15,251 bases of DNA from Candidatus Iainarchaeum sp. (GCA_017609945.1 JAFCCZ010000012.1:1-15251), one strand, 5' to 3'. Numbered from the stretch's first letter, positions 6,751-12,780 are shown. Numbers and translations are program-made. Notes: a model not told the origin generated them from the sequence alone.

Positions 6751-8118
6751 ATGCCAAACGAAAGCAAGGGGAAAGGGCAGGGCCTTGAGAGAAGTGTTTC
6801 CCTTTTTGAGGCAACACTCTACGGGATCGGCGTAATTTTGGGCGCCGGGATTTACGCCTTGGTTGGCAAGGCAGCGGGAATTGCCGGCAACGCACTGTGG
6901 CTTGCATTTGTTTTCTCCGGGTTGATTGCTTCCTTTACCGCTTTGAGTTATGCGGAATTGAGCAGCATGTTTCCAAAGGAGTCAGCTGAATTTCTTTACG
7001 TGAAGAAGGCTTTCAAGAGGGAGTGGTTTGCTTTCTTCATTGCCTGGATTTCAATTGTGATTGGATTCATTTCCGTTGCGACCGTTGCGCTGGGCTTTGG
7101 AGGATATTTGAGCTTTCTGCTGCAGGGCTTTGTCCCTGTCCCTGTTCTGGTTGGCGCGCTTGGCTTAATAGTTGTGGCCTCCTTCATTAATTTCAGGGGG
7201 ATTAAGCAGTCCGTCAGGGTAAACATCATTGCAACTTTGGTTGAGGTCGGGGGCCTGGTAATAATTATTTTAATCGCCCTCCCGTTCCTCGGAAGCGTTG
7301 ACTATTTTCTAACTCCGGCCCCTGCCGAGTCAATCTTTTCGTTAATTTCGCCGATAACCGCTGCAACTGCATTAATCTTTTTTGCATTCATTGGGTTTGA
7401 AGGGCTGGCAAGCATTACCGAGGAGACAAAGCAGGCAACCAAAACAATTCCAAGGGCAGTTATTCTTTCCCTTATAATTTCCACAATAATTTATGTGCTT
7501 GTTGCAATCTCTGTAGTGAGCGTTGTTCCCTGGGAAACGCTTGCCGCAAGCGAAGCTCCACTGGCATTGGTGGCAGAACACGTGTTTGGCTCAAACATTG
7601 GTTTGGCAATGGCGCTGATTGCGTTAATTTCAACCGCAAACACTGTGCTCATCCTTTTGATTGCGGTTAGCAGGCGTTTTTACGGGGTGAGTCAAGAGCA
7701 CTGCCTGCCAAACTTTTTGCACAAAATCCACCCAAAAACCAGGACCCCGTATTACGCAATTTTGGTTGCAATGGTTCTTGCAATTATTTTCGCCCTGAGC
7801 GAGAACATTACGGCGGTTGCATTTATAACTGATTTTGGGGTGTTCGCAATCTTTCTTGTGGTAAACCTGGCGGTTATCTTCCTGCGCTTTTCTGACCCGG
7901 CAACTGAAAGGCCTTTCAGGGTTCCGCTCACCATTGGAAAGTTTCCAGTGCTCCCGTTTATCGGAGTAATTACCTGTGTTTACATGCTTTTCTCTTTCTC
8001 CCCTGAAATAGCTGTCTTCAGTTCAGCGGTTTTCCTAATCTCAATTCCGTTCTATTTCCTTTTTAGGGGCAGGTTCAGGACAAAGCAGGTGCCGTCAACC
8101 CCGCTTGAACCTCAATAA
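6751..8118 (+). CDS. APC-family amino-acid permease
   Basis: Secondary transporter of the amino acid-polyamine-organocation superfamily in the cytoplasmic membrane. 455 residues with about 12 hydrophobic segments, typical of PotE/YjeH-type carriers. The first helix carries the unwound substrate-site signature GIGVILGAGIYALVGKAAG at 25-43. GFEGLASITEETKQATKTIP after the sixth helix is the conserved APC cytoplasmic loop. The N-terminal 15 residues are charged and cytoplasmic. I chose the ATG at 6751, two bases after the upstream stop; an in-frame TTG at 6730 would overlap that gene. The substrate cannot be set from sequence; neutral or cationic amino acids are usual. A hairpin with a T-tract lies about 60 bp downstream. 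Confidence 0.93.
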   Translation: MPNESKGKGQGLERSVSLFEATLYGIGVILGAGIYALVGKAAGIAGNALWLAFVFSGLIASFTALSYAELSSMFPKESAEFLYVKKAFKREWFAFFIAWISIVIGFISVATVALGFGGYLSFLLQGFVPVPVLVGALGLIVVASFINFRGIKQSVRVNIIATLVEVGGLVIIILIALPFLGSVDYFLTPAPAESIFSLISPITAATALIFFAFIGFEGLASITEETKQATKTIPRAVILSLIISTIIYVLVAISVVSVVPWETLAASEAPLALVAEHVFGSNIGLAMALIALISTANTVLILLIAVSRRFYGVSQEHCLPNFLHKIHPKTRTPYYAILVAMVLAIIFALSENITAVAFITDFGVFAIFLVVNLAVIFLRFSDPATERPFRVPLTIGKFPVLPFIGVITCVYMLFSFSPEIAVFSSAVFLISIPFYFLFRGRFRTKQVPSTPLEPQ

Positions 8119-8177
8119 AATAGGTTAAGCGGTGCCACAAATTTATGAAAAAATACGCACAATACCCTAAAAATAGT

Positions 8178-8195
8178 GCCAAATCTGGCTTTTTT
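8178..8195 (+). terminator. Probable terminator of the permease operon
   Basis: GCCA-AATC-TGGC forms a 4-bp stem followed directly by six T on the plus strand, 60 bp after the permease stop. Archaeal terminators depend mainly on the T-tract. The minus strand has its own T-runs in the same interval (opposite 8149-8155 and 8170-8174), so the interval probably ends transcripts from both sides. Confidence 0.5.
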
Positions 8196-8233
8196 CCCGT
8201 GTTTTCTGGTTTTCAGGGTCCAAATTCCCTGAT

Positions 8234-8284
8234 CTATAGCCAGTTTACTTCAACGTCGTCTGTTCTCTGTTTGGGTAAAACAGC
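8234..8284 (-). pseudogene. Orphan duplicate of the kae1 3' end (displaced original C-terminus)
   Basis: On the minus strand, directly after the endonuclease stop, the codons read AVLPKQRTDDVEVNWL and end in TAG (8236-8234). This is a second copy of the Kae1 C-terminus: the intact gene ends SVVKPKERTDQVNITWI. Eight positions are identical (V, P, K, R, T, D, V, W) and the other changes are conservative; RTDEVE(V/I).W is the universal archaeal Kae1 ending. The DNA is diverged, so it is not a recent duplication. The copy lies in a different frame from the endonuclease and has no start, so it is untranslated. I read it as the host's original kae1 end, cut off by insertion of 8285-9764. A TCAGGG/CCCTGA hairpin at 8213-8232, 1 nt beyond its stop, may be the old kae1 terminator. 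Confidence 0.85.
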
Positions 8285-8286
8285 GA

Positions 8287-9456
8287 TTAAACTGCAGTAT
8301 ATAGGTACTTTTGCCCAATACTTTGTATCTTTATTTGGCCTTTTTCAGTCAATCTTTTGAGATAATGTGATACTACTCGCTTGTCCTTGTTTAATTTTTT
8401 TGAGAGTTCTAATGCACTGGTATTGGGGTTTTTCCTTACATAGTTTAAGTAAGTATCTAAGGCGCTGTTTCTCTGAAATTGGTGTCTTTGATAACTCTTC
8501 ATTATCTTCTCAAATCTTTCCTTTTTCTTTTTGTGACAAAGTGCAAAGCCAAGTTCACATAGTTTTTTGAAATTTTGATTACAAGTTATGACAAGTTCGG
8601 TCATAACCTTTGCGATTGGTGAAACTCTTGATGAAACACCAATTGCTTTTAATAGCTCGTGCCAGTCTTCAAGATACTTTCTATTTATCATCCTTATATG
8701 GATATTTCTTGTAAATCCACTAAAACGTATGCTCCCTTCACAATCAACCAATATTCCAAATACTTTTGCAACTAGCGAAGGAGCCGCATTCTTAAGTAGT
8801 TGATTTACTTGTATCTCGGAAGAAGCTGTTTTTTCATTGAGAACAGAGTAGAGAAAAGTAGTGAAGCTTTTATTGTTTGCTCTAACATTTCCATAAATTC
8901 TTGCTTGTGTTAAATCTGTTGCGAGTTTTTCTTTTGAGACTGCTGTTTTAAACGCTAGCACTTCTTCGTCATAGACTATCTTATATCCTGCTGATTCAAA
9001 GCGATCCCAAAAAACTATTCTGTCTAATTCTTTTGTAAAACCATTTCTGCCGTAATGAAATTTTAACTCTTGGTTTCCTTTCAATACCTTTATTCTTTCT
9101 CTTTCAGTCCAAGCTTTAGGAATCTTTACTTTGATGTCTACGTGTTTGTAAGTTTCAATGTTATGAAAATTAAGTAGATATTCAAATAAGTTTATCAACT
9201 CAGGACTTTTGCTTGATATAGAAATTCTTCCAACGTGGTTCCACCATCCTTCTACTTTTAGAGCCTCTACAAGTAATGCTAACTCATCGTAATACTTTTT
9301 ATTTTTTAGCAAAAAAGACTTTTTGCCATTTTTTACTTTTATCCTAGTGCCATTAGGAGTTTTAGAAGACATTAACTCTGAACTTTTAAGAAGCATGAAT
9401 AAATATCTATTTTGCGTTTTAAATATGTTTTGAGAGAGTGGGTTTCCACTGTTCAT
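8287..9456 (-). CDS. LAGLIDADG homing endonuclease with C-terminal winged helix
   Basis: 389 residues from the ATG at 9456 (GTG at 9465 would add three). Two LAGLIDADG helices are recognisable: LALLVEALKVEG at 59-70 and FGILVDCEGSI at 233-243, each ending in the acidic metal-binding position (E69, E240) and followed by the expected beta-strand region (GRISISSKSPELINLF; NIHIRMINRKYLEDW). So it is a two-motif, monomeric-type enzyme that would cut a long asymmetric site. The last 47 residues (343-389) form a helix-turn-helix (ALELSKKLNKDKRVVSHYLKRLTEKG) likely adding DNA contacts. The gene is AT-rich and unlike its operon. Its start overlaps the stop of the upstream small ORF as ATGA. Its stop abuts the orphan kae1 tail. 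It is not an intein, because stop codons separate it from Kae1. Likely target: an uninterrupted kae1 3' region (inference). Confidence 0.85.
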   Translation of the reverse strand: MNSGNPLSQNIFKTQNRYLFMLLKSSELMSSKTPNGTRIKVKNGKKSFLLKNKKYYDELALLVEALKVEGWWNHVGRISISSKSPELINLFEYLLNFHNIETYKHVDIKVKIPKAWTERERIKVLKGNQELKFHYGRNGFTKELDRIVFWDRFESAGYKIVYDEEVLAFKTAVSKEKLATDLTQARIYGNVRANNKSFTTFLYSVLNEKTASSEIQVNQLLKNAAPSLVAKVFGILVDCEGSIRFSGFTRNIHIRMINRKYLEDWHELLKAIGVSSRVSPIAKVMTELVITCNQNFKKLCELGFALCHKKKKERFEKIMKSYQRHQFQRNSALDTYLNYVRKNPNTSALELSKKLNKDKRVVSHYLKRLTEKGQIKIQSIGQKYLYTAV

Positions 9457-9467
9457 AGAACCCACTC
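9436..9467. repeat. Perfect 9-bp inverted repeat around the endonuclease start
   Basis: GAGTGGGTT (9436-9444) and AACCCACTC (9459-9467) are perfect inverted copies with a 14-base loop. The loop contains the endonuclease ATG (9456-9454) and the overlapping TGA of the small ORF. In the mRNA this stem would enclose the start codon, so initiation probably depends on ribosomes arriving from the small ORF. It could also be a binding site for the endonuclease or its HTH domain. Confidence 0.65.
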
Positions 9468-9617
9468 ATCCTTTAGATTTTTTGCAATCTCAGCAAGGGA
9501 GAAACCGTAGCTAAAGGGATTCCCTCTTTCGTCTGAAACTTTATTTGAAAAACTCAAGCCGAACCACCTCCATTTAGAATGAATTTTTTCGTGGGCGTCC
9601 TGCGGTTTTTGAGGCAT
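9453..9617 (-). CDS. Small ORF upstream of and overlapping the endonuclease gene
   Basis: An open frame of 54 residues from ATG 9617, or 34 residues from TTG 9557, ending ...SLAEIAKNLKDEWVL. The shorter form is better supported: GGAGGT at 9571-9566 lies 8 nt before the TTG, whereas the ATG has no SD and sits within the foldback stem. Its TGA overlaps the endonuclease ATG as ATGA, the same coupling used by real gene pairs in this window (sua5/kae1). No family recognised. It contains aromatic residues and a likely helix (LAEIAKNLKDEW). It may be a leader ORF controlling endonuclease synthesis, an N-terminal piece of the endonuclease split by frameshift, or a small partner protein. Confidence 0.45.
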   Translation of the reverse strand: MPQKPQDAHEKIHSKWRWFGLSFSNKVSDERGNPFSYGFSLAEIAKNLKDEWVL

Positions 9618-9702
9618 TAAATGCTTTACGCTGAACGCAGTGAAGCTAAAGCTTTAAGCCGATAAAACCGAGTCCTAAGAAAAAATTCTTAGCGGAGGTG
9701 GT
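9563..9702. repeat. 140-bp imperfect foldback between the kae1 stop and the endonuclease genes
   Basis: Nested complementary blocks: ACCACCTCC (9563-9571) with GGAGGTGGT (9694-9702); GAATTTTTTC (9581-9590) with GAAAAAATTC (9679-9688); CGGTTTT (9603-9609) with AAAACCG (9664-9670); GGC (9613-9615) with GCC (9658-9660); TTAA (9617-9620) with TTAA (9654-9657); GCTTTA (9623-9628) with TAAAGC (9647-9652); CGCTG/CAGTG around an AACG loop at 9634-9637. All pair in the same order, giving one long stem-loop. In the minus-strand mRNA the outermost stem joins ACCACCUCC, just after the kae1 stop, to GGAGGUGGU, the SD of the small ORF. It would therefore hide that ribosome-binding site. A second stem, CTAAGAA/TTCTTAG at 9676-9692, competes with the fold and could act as a weak terminator. 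Confidence 0.75.
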
Positions 9703-9710
9703 GAGGTTTT

Positions 9711-10697
9711 TCAAATCCAAGTGATATTAACTTGGTCTGTTCGTTCCTTTGGTTTTACAACACTGTCTTCTAATTTCATTTGTATGCCACTTTTATATTC
9801 AACAATTCCCAGCCATGCTGGCAACAAACCACTATCAACACAAGCTGGTACTGGTGGCACAAACATCTCGGCTTCCCGTTCTTTGCACATTGTTCCCATC
9901 ATCTCACGAAGGGCCTTGCTTGCAGCAACCCCGCCAGTAATTACAAGCTCTTTCTTTTCAGTGTGGGCCATTGCCCTCTCAGTAACCTCTGTTAGCATTG
10001 CAAAAGCATTGTGCATTAAAGAGTAGGCTAAATCTTCCTTTTCAACACCCTTAATCTTTTGCTCTGCCGCAGTTTGCAGTCCTGAGAAAACCAAGTCCAT
10101 TCCCTTAACTGAGTAAGGAAGTTTCACATAATTTTTTGCCTTAAAATACATCTCATCAATCTTTGGGCCGGCTGGAAAACCTATGCCAAGAGCCCGGCCA
10201 AAACTGTCCAGCAAATTTCCAATTCCAATGTCCAGGGTTTCACCGTAAACGCGATACCTTCCATCCGCATAACCAATAATCTGCGTGTTTGCCCCGCTTG
10301 CGTAACACACAATCGGGTCCTTTGCACCGGTTAAGGCCTTTCCAATTTCAATGTGTGCAACACAGTGGTTTACGCCAAGCAATGGCTTGTTGTGCTTTAG
10401 GGAGAGCGCTCTTGCCGCCGTTGCGCCAACCTGCAGACAGACCCCCAAGCCAGGGCCCTGTGAAAAGGAAACTAGATCAATGTCCTTCATGGCAAGGCCG
10501 GCTTTTTCCAGCGCACTCTCCAAAACCAATTTGGCGTTTGCCAGGTGGTGGTCGGCTGCCTCCCTTGGCTTTATGCCGCCCGCCTTTGTGGTAAAGGATT
10601 TTTTCTCGTTTGCAAGAATCTCGCAGCCCCCCTCGCTGTTGGAAACAATTCCAATTCCAAAAGTGTGGGCCGTTGACTCAATTCCAAGGCAAATCAT
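9711..10697 (-). CDS. kae1: Kae1, tRNA N6-threonylcarbamoyladenosine (t6A) synthase subunit; hybrid 3' end
   Basis: Catalytic ASKHA-fold subunit of the KEOPS complex: transfers the threonylcarbamoyl group from TC-AMP (made by Sua5) to A37 of ANN-decoding tRNAs. 328 residues, full length, not fused to the Bud32 kinase. Metal ligands: HCVAH at 111-115 and Asp288. FSGLQTA and ITGGVAAS are intact. The normally near-invariant DNGAMIA motif reads DSGLLPA at 288-294, and the final codons differ from the orphan kae1 end found at 8234-8284, so the 3' portion appears imported with the endonuclease element. Start ATG 10697 overlaps the sua5 TGA as ATGA and has GGAGG 7 nt upstream. The gene is otherwise intact and should be functional, as t6A is essential in most archaea. 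Confidence 0.95.
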   Translation of the reverse strand: MICLGIESTAHTFGIGIVSNSEGGCEILANEKKSFTTKAGGIKPREAADHHLANAKLVLESALEKAGLAMKDIDLVSFSQGPGLGVCLQVGATAARALSLKHNKPLLGVNHCVAHIEIGKALTGAKDPIVCYASGANTQIIGYADGRYRVYGETLDIGIGNLLDSFGRALGIGFPAGPKIDEMYFKAKNYVKLPYSVKGMDLVFSGLQTAAEQKIKGVEKEDLAYSLMHNAFAMLTEVTERAMAHTEKKELVITGGVAASKALREMMGTMCKEREAEMFVPPVPACVDSGLLPAWLGIVEYKSGIQMKLEDSVVKPKERTDQVNITWI

Positions 10698-11293
10698 TTC
10701 AAGGCCTCCAAAATTTCTTCCCTCTTAATTTGCCCTTTCCTTAAAATTTTCTCATTTACGATGTCATAAATTGTGCTGGCCTCTTTTCTGGGAAGGTCGC
10801 CTGCGTCAACAATCAGGTCAACGCGCTGGCTAAAAACCCCAATCGCCTCTTTTGCGGAATAGATTGCAGGATGCCCGTGAAGGTTTGCGCTTGTTGCGGT
10901 AATTGGCTTGCCAAATTTCTCGGCAAGCTCGAGCGCAAATGGGTTGCTTGAGATTCTGAAGGCAATTCCGTTGGAGGCAAGGTTTTTTGGAACAATCTCG
11001 CGCTGTTTGCAGATTAGGGTGAGAGGGCCGGGCATAAAATTATGTATAAGTTTTCTTGCTTTTTGGTCCAATTCCGCAACCTGTTCTGCCTGCTTTTCAC
11101 CCGCAACAATCACGCTGATTGGTTTGTCGCTTGGCTGTTCCTTTGCAAGGCGCACCTTTTCAACTGCTTCAGCGTTAAGGGCGTTTGCCCCAATGCCATA
11201 GCTTGTTTCGGTTGGATACACCACAATTCCACCCTGTTCCAGAATTCTCAGGGCCGGTTCAATTGCCTGTTCAATTTTTACAATTTCCGCCAT
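10694..11293 (-). CDS. sua5: Sua5/YrdC/YwlC threonylcarbamoyl-AMP synthase
   Basis: Makes threonylcarbamoyl-AMP from threonine, bicarbonate and ATP, the first step of t6A formation; the product is used by Kae1, encoded next. 199 residues: the YrdC domain only, without the extra C-terminal Sua5 domain of longer archaeal and yeast homologues. Motifs: PTETSYGIG at 27-35, the basic KxxxSDKPIS segment at 51-60, PGPLT at 88-92, FRIS at 112-115 and the conserved TATSANLHG at 132-140, then STIYD at 173-177. Its ATG follows the CPBP gene stop with no gap (TGAATG), and its stop overlaps the kae1 ATG. Pairing of sua5 and kae1 supports a shared t6A pathway; bud32 and other KEOPS genes are not in this window. 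Confidence 0.95.
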   Translation of the reverse strand: MAEIVKIEQAIEPALRILEQGGIVVYPTETSYGIGANALNAEAVEKVRLAKEQPSDKPISVIVAGEKQAEQVAELDQKARKLIHNFMPGPLTLICKQREIVPKNLASNGIAFRISSNPFALELAEKFGKPITATSANLHGHPAIYSAKEAIGVFSQRVDLIVDAGDLPRKEASTIYDIVNEKILRKGQIKREEILEALK

Positions 11294-11860
11294 TCAGAAC
11301 ATCCCGAATATAATCCATAGTGCAAAGAGGTTGTATAGCATGTGCGCTCCAATTAGGGGAAAGATGTTTTGGTTTCTCTTGAAGCTGTATGCCAGGACCA
11401 AGCCCAGCACAAAGGCCCCGACCACTTCTGCAAGCGACCCGTAGAAAACGTGCAGCGCGGCAAACAGCGCGCTTGAGGGAACTACTCCAACTCGGTTCAC
11501 CAGAAAGCCGCGGAAGAATATTTCCTCTGTTGAAACTCTTGCTATCAGAATGTATGCAAGAAAGACCGGGGAAACTTTTCTAAGTCCGTCTATTGCCACT
11601 GCAACCAGCTCCAGGTCATTCAGCTGCAACAGCGTAAGAACAATTGACAGGACAAGGCTTATCAGAACAAGTGCCACGAAGAGCGGAAGCGTCTGCGTCA
11701 GAAACTTTTTGGCGGAAATTTTTTTGAAGCCAAGCTCTTTCAGGGCCGGCTTTAGGTCTGAAAGCTTTTTTGGCCTTATGTTAAGGCGCTTTGAAACCAT
11801 TGAGATGGGAAAAATTACGAGAAACAGGTCTATTAGGACGTCAATGGCAAAACCAATCAT
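11294..11860 (-). CDS. CPBP-family intramembrane protease (Rce1/Abi-like)
   Basis: 188 residues from ATG 11860. Carries the CPBP signature: EEIFFR at 112-117 (EExxxR), LFAALH at 132-137 (FxxxH), and HMLYN at 173-177 (HxxxN), each in or beside a hydrophobic helix. Predicted membrane segments at about 4-23, 55-79, 97-110, 126-140, 146-161 and 166-186. The family includes Rce1 CAAX proteases and bacteriocin-immunity proteins; archaeal members mostly have unknown substrates. I chose ATG 11860 because it overlaps the rps27ae TGA as ATGA; upstream ATG 11887 or TTG 11896 would extend it 9 or 12 codons into rps27ae. A membrane protease inside a ribosomal/t6A operon is unusual, and may be a lineage-specific insertion into the rps27ae-sua5-kae1 order. 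Confidence 0.85.
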   Translation of the reverse strand: MIGFAIDVLIDLFLVIFPISMVSKRLNIRPKKLSDLKPALKELGFKKISAKKFLTQTLPLFVALVLISLVLSIVLTLLQLNDLELVAVAIDGLRKVSPVFLAYILIARVSTEEIFFRGFLVNRVGVVPSSALFAALHVFYGSLAEVVGAFVLGLVLAYSFKRNQNIFPLIGAHMLYNLFALWIIFGMF

Positions 11861-12066
11861 TTGCTTTTCCACTCGGTATACGCGCATTTTCCGCAATAAA
11901 ATCTGTCAGAGTGCTCCGCCAGGAACACGCCTGCTCCACACTTCGGGCAGGCCCTTTTTTCCCTCGAAGCCTTGTCGCCCTCAATTCTGTAGTAAGAGCC
12001 CTTCTTCATTTTCGGGTGCTTTTTCCTTTCCTTCTTTCCCTTCCTTTCCTTCTGTTTCTTTGGCAT
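11857..12066 (-). CDS. rps27ae: Small-subunit ribosomal protein S27ae (eS31)
   Basis: 69 residues. Basic N-terminus (KKQKERKGKKERKKH) then a zinc ribbon with CPKCG at 40-44 and CGKC at 58-61, the standard archaeal S27ae pattern. It contributes to the 30S head near the decoding site. The archaeal form has no ubiquitin fusion. Its ATG shares one base with the rps24e stop (TAATG), so the two are coupled; its stop overlaps the CPBP gene start. Confidence 0.93.
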   Translation of the reverse strand: MPKKQKERKGKKERKKHPKMKKGSYYRIEGDKASREKRACPKCGAGVFLAEHSDRFYCGKCAYTEWKSK

Positions 12067-12560
12067 TACTGTTCACCCTCCTTTTTTTCCTTATCCTTTG
12101 GCTCTTCTTTCTTTTCCTTAGGGTGGGTTCCCTCTTTTGGCTTTTCTTCACCCTTTTTCTCTTCGGCCTTTGCCTCTTCTTTCTTTTCCTCTTTGGCCTC
12201 TGCTTTGTCTTCCTTTGCCTCTGGAGCGGCCTCGGGTTTTGGAGCGTCGGCCGGCGTCTCTTCCTTTGCTTCTTTGCCTTTTTTTACTCCCTTGTTTCTT
12301 CCGATCATGTACTCAAGCTCTGTTTTTTCAAGGGCCTCAACAGAATCGTACACTCTTGCCTTGCCCTTAATTTCCTGGGAGCCAAAACTGTGAGAAATCT
12401 TTGAAACAATTGTTTGCTCTGGCTTTGCATTTTCCAGGGCAGCAAGCTTCTCGCGCACTTCCTTTCTTGAAGGGGGGACTTGTGTGCCCTCTACCGTGAA
12501 GCTGATTTCTGTCCTGTTCAGCAAAGCATTTTTGCTCTTGTCAGTAATTGTTATCTTCAT
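12066..12560 (-). CDS. rps24e: Small-subunit ribosomal protein S24e (eS24) with long charged C-terminal tail
   Basis: 164 residues, whereas archaeal S24e is usually about 100. Residues 1-90 form the normal S24e fold: N-terminal strands KITITDKSKNALLNRTEI, the PPSRKEVREKLAAL helix, then HSFGSQEIKGKARVYDS and the terminal LEYMIGRNKG. From about 91 the protein is a low-complexity run of Lys, Glu, Ala and Pro (AKEEKKEEAKAEEKKGEE type repeats), likely disordered or a charged helix. No frameshift is needed: the same frame runs to the stop overlapping rps27ae. The start has AAGGTGGTG a few bases upstream. The tail could bind RNA or a partner; its function is unknown. Confidence 0.93.
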   Translation of the reverse strand: MKITITDKSKNALLNRTEISFTVEGTQVPPSRKEVREKLAALENAKPEQTIVSKISHSFGSQEIKGKARVYDSVEALEKTELEYMIGRNKGVKKGKEAKEETPADAPKPEAAPEAKEDKAEAKEEKKEEAKAEEKKGEEKPKEGTHPKEKKEEPKDKEKKEGEQ

Positions 12561-12585
12561 CTACACCACCTTTTTTCAAACCCCG

Positions 12586-12780
12586 TTATCTGCTTAGCTG
12601 CAAGGCATATTTTCCAGGCGAATCGATTCCCATCCTTTGGGCTATTTCGCTCTGTTCCGGGTCAACTATTACAACATAGCCTCTCCAGAATGTTGTGAAT
12701 GCTACCGCGCCACAGTTTGGGCACTCTTTGGCGTCAATCACAACCTTTCTGCATGCCCTGCATGCCTTTTCTTTTGACAT
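12586..12780 (-). CDS. spt4: Transcription elongation factor Spt4 (RpoE'')
   Basis: 64 residues. Partner of Spt5 (NusG) that stabilises elongating RNA polymerase. N-terminal zinc finger CRACRKVV (C7, C10) with CPNCGAVAF (C20, C23), then the strand-rich VVIVDPEQSEIAQRMGI and PGKYAL segment typical of archaeal Spt4. Start at 12780 with AAGGAG 8 nt upstream, overlapping the rpo7 stop. Sits between rpo7 and rps24e, its usual archaeal place. Confidence 0.95.
   Translation of the reverse strand: MSKEKACRACRKVVIDAKECPNCGAVAFTTFWRGYVVIVDPEQSEIAQRMGIDSPGKYALQLSR

Larger units (their letters stand above)
8285..9764. mobile_element. Homing-endonuclease element with replacement kae1 3' end (minimal extent)
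   Basis: A segment bounded on the left by the orphan kae1 tail and on the right by, at least, the homologous codon in the intact gene (residue 312, 9762-9764). It contains, on the minus strand: the replacement kae1 tail and stop, a 140-bp foldback, a small ORF and a LAGLIDADG endonuclease. It is visibly more AT-rich than the flanking operon, and uses codons rare nearby (TTA, ATA, AGT, CGA). The true right boundary may be further into kae1, perhaps near 9830-9915, where codon choice begins to change and the conserved DNGAMIA motif is altered. No transposase, integrase, terminal repeats or target duplication is visible, so spread by double-strand-break repair (homing) is the likely mechanism. 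Confidence 0.75.

Noticed and set aside
8145..8360. 71-codon plus-strand frame after the permease
   Set aside because: It runs through a terminator-like T-tract and antisense to the orphan kae1 tail and endonuclease; no SD and no recognisable protein.
9466..9710. tRNA or other structured RNA gene as the insertion target
   Set aside because: No cloverleaf, T-loop GTTCRANYC or CCA-end pattern; the structure is a single long hairpin.
8234..9770. Archaeal bulge-helix-bulge intron with the orphan tail as exon 2
   Set aside because: GTAAAAC near 9756 can pair with GTTTTAC near 8277, but both come from homologous codons and I see no 3-nt bulge/4-bp helix/3-nt bulge geometry. The upstream tail is already complete, so splicing is not needed. 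RNA data would settle it.
8234..10697. Kae1 interrupted by an intein
   Set aside because: Kae1 has its own stop at 9711, further stops separate it from the endonuclease, and no splicing-domain motifs (N-terminal Cys/Ser block, C-terminal HN) flank the insert.
9711..10697. Kae1-Bud32 fusion truncated by the insertion
   Set aside because: The orphan original tail ends in its own TAG right after ...VNWL, so the ancestral kae1 was already unfused.
11550..12404. 284-codon plus-strand frame opposite the CPBP, S27ae and S24e genes
   Set aside because: Antisense shadow: its Phe/Leu/Ser-rich translation is the complement of Lys/Glu-rich coding sequence.
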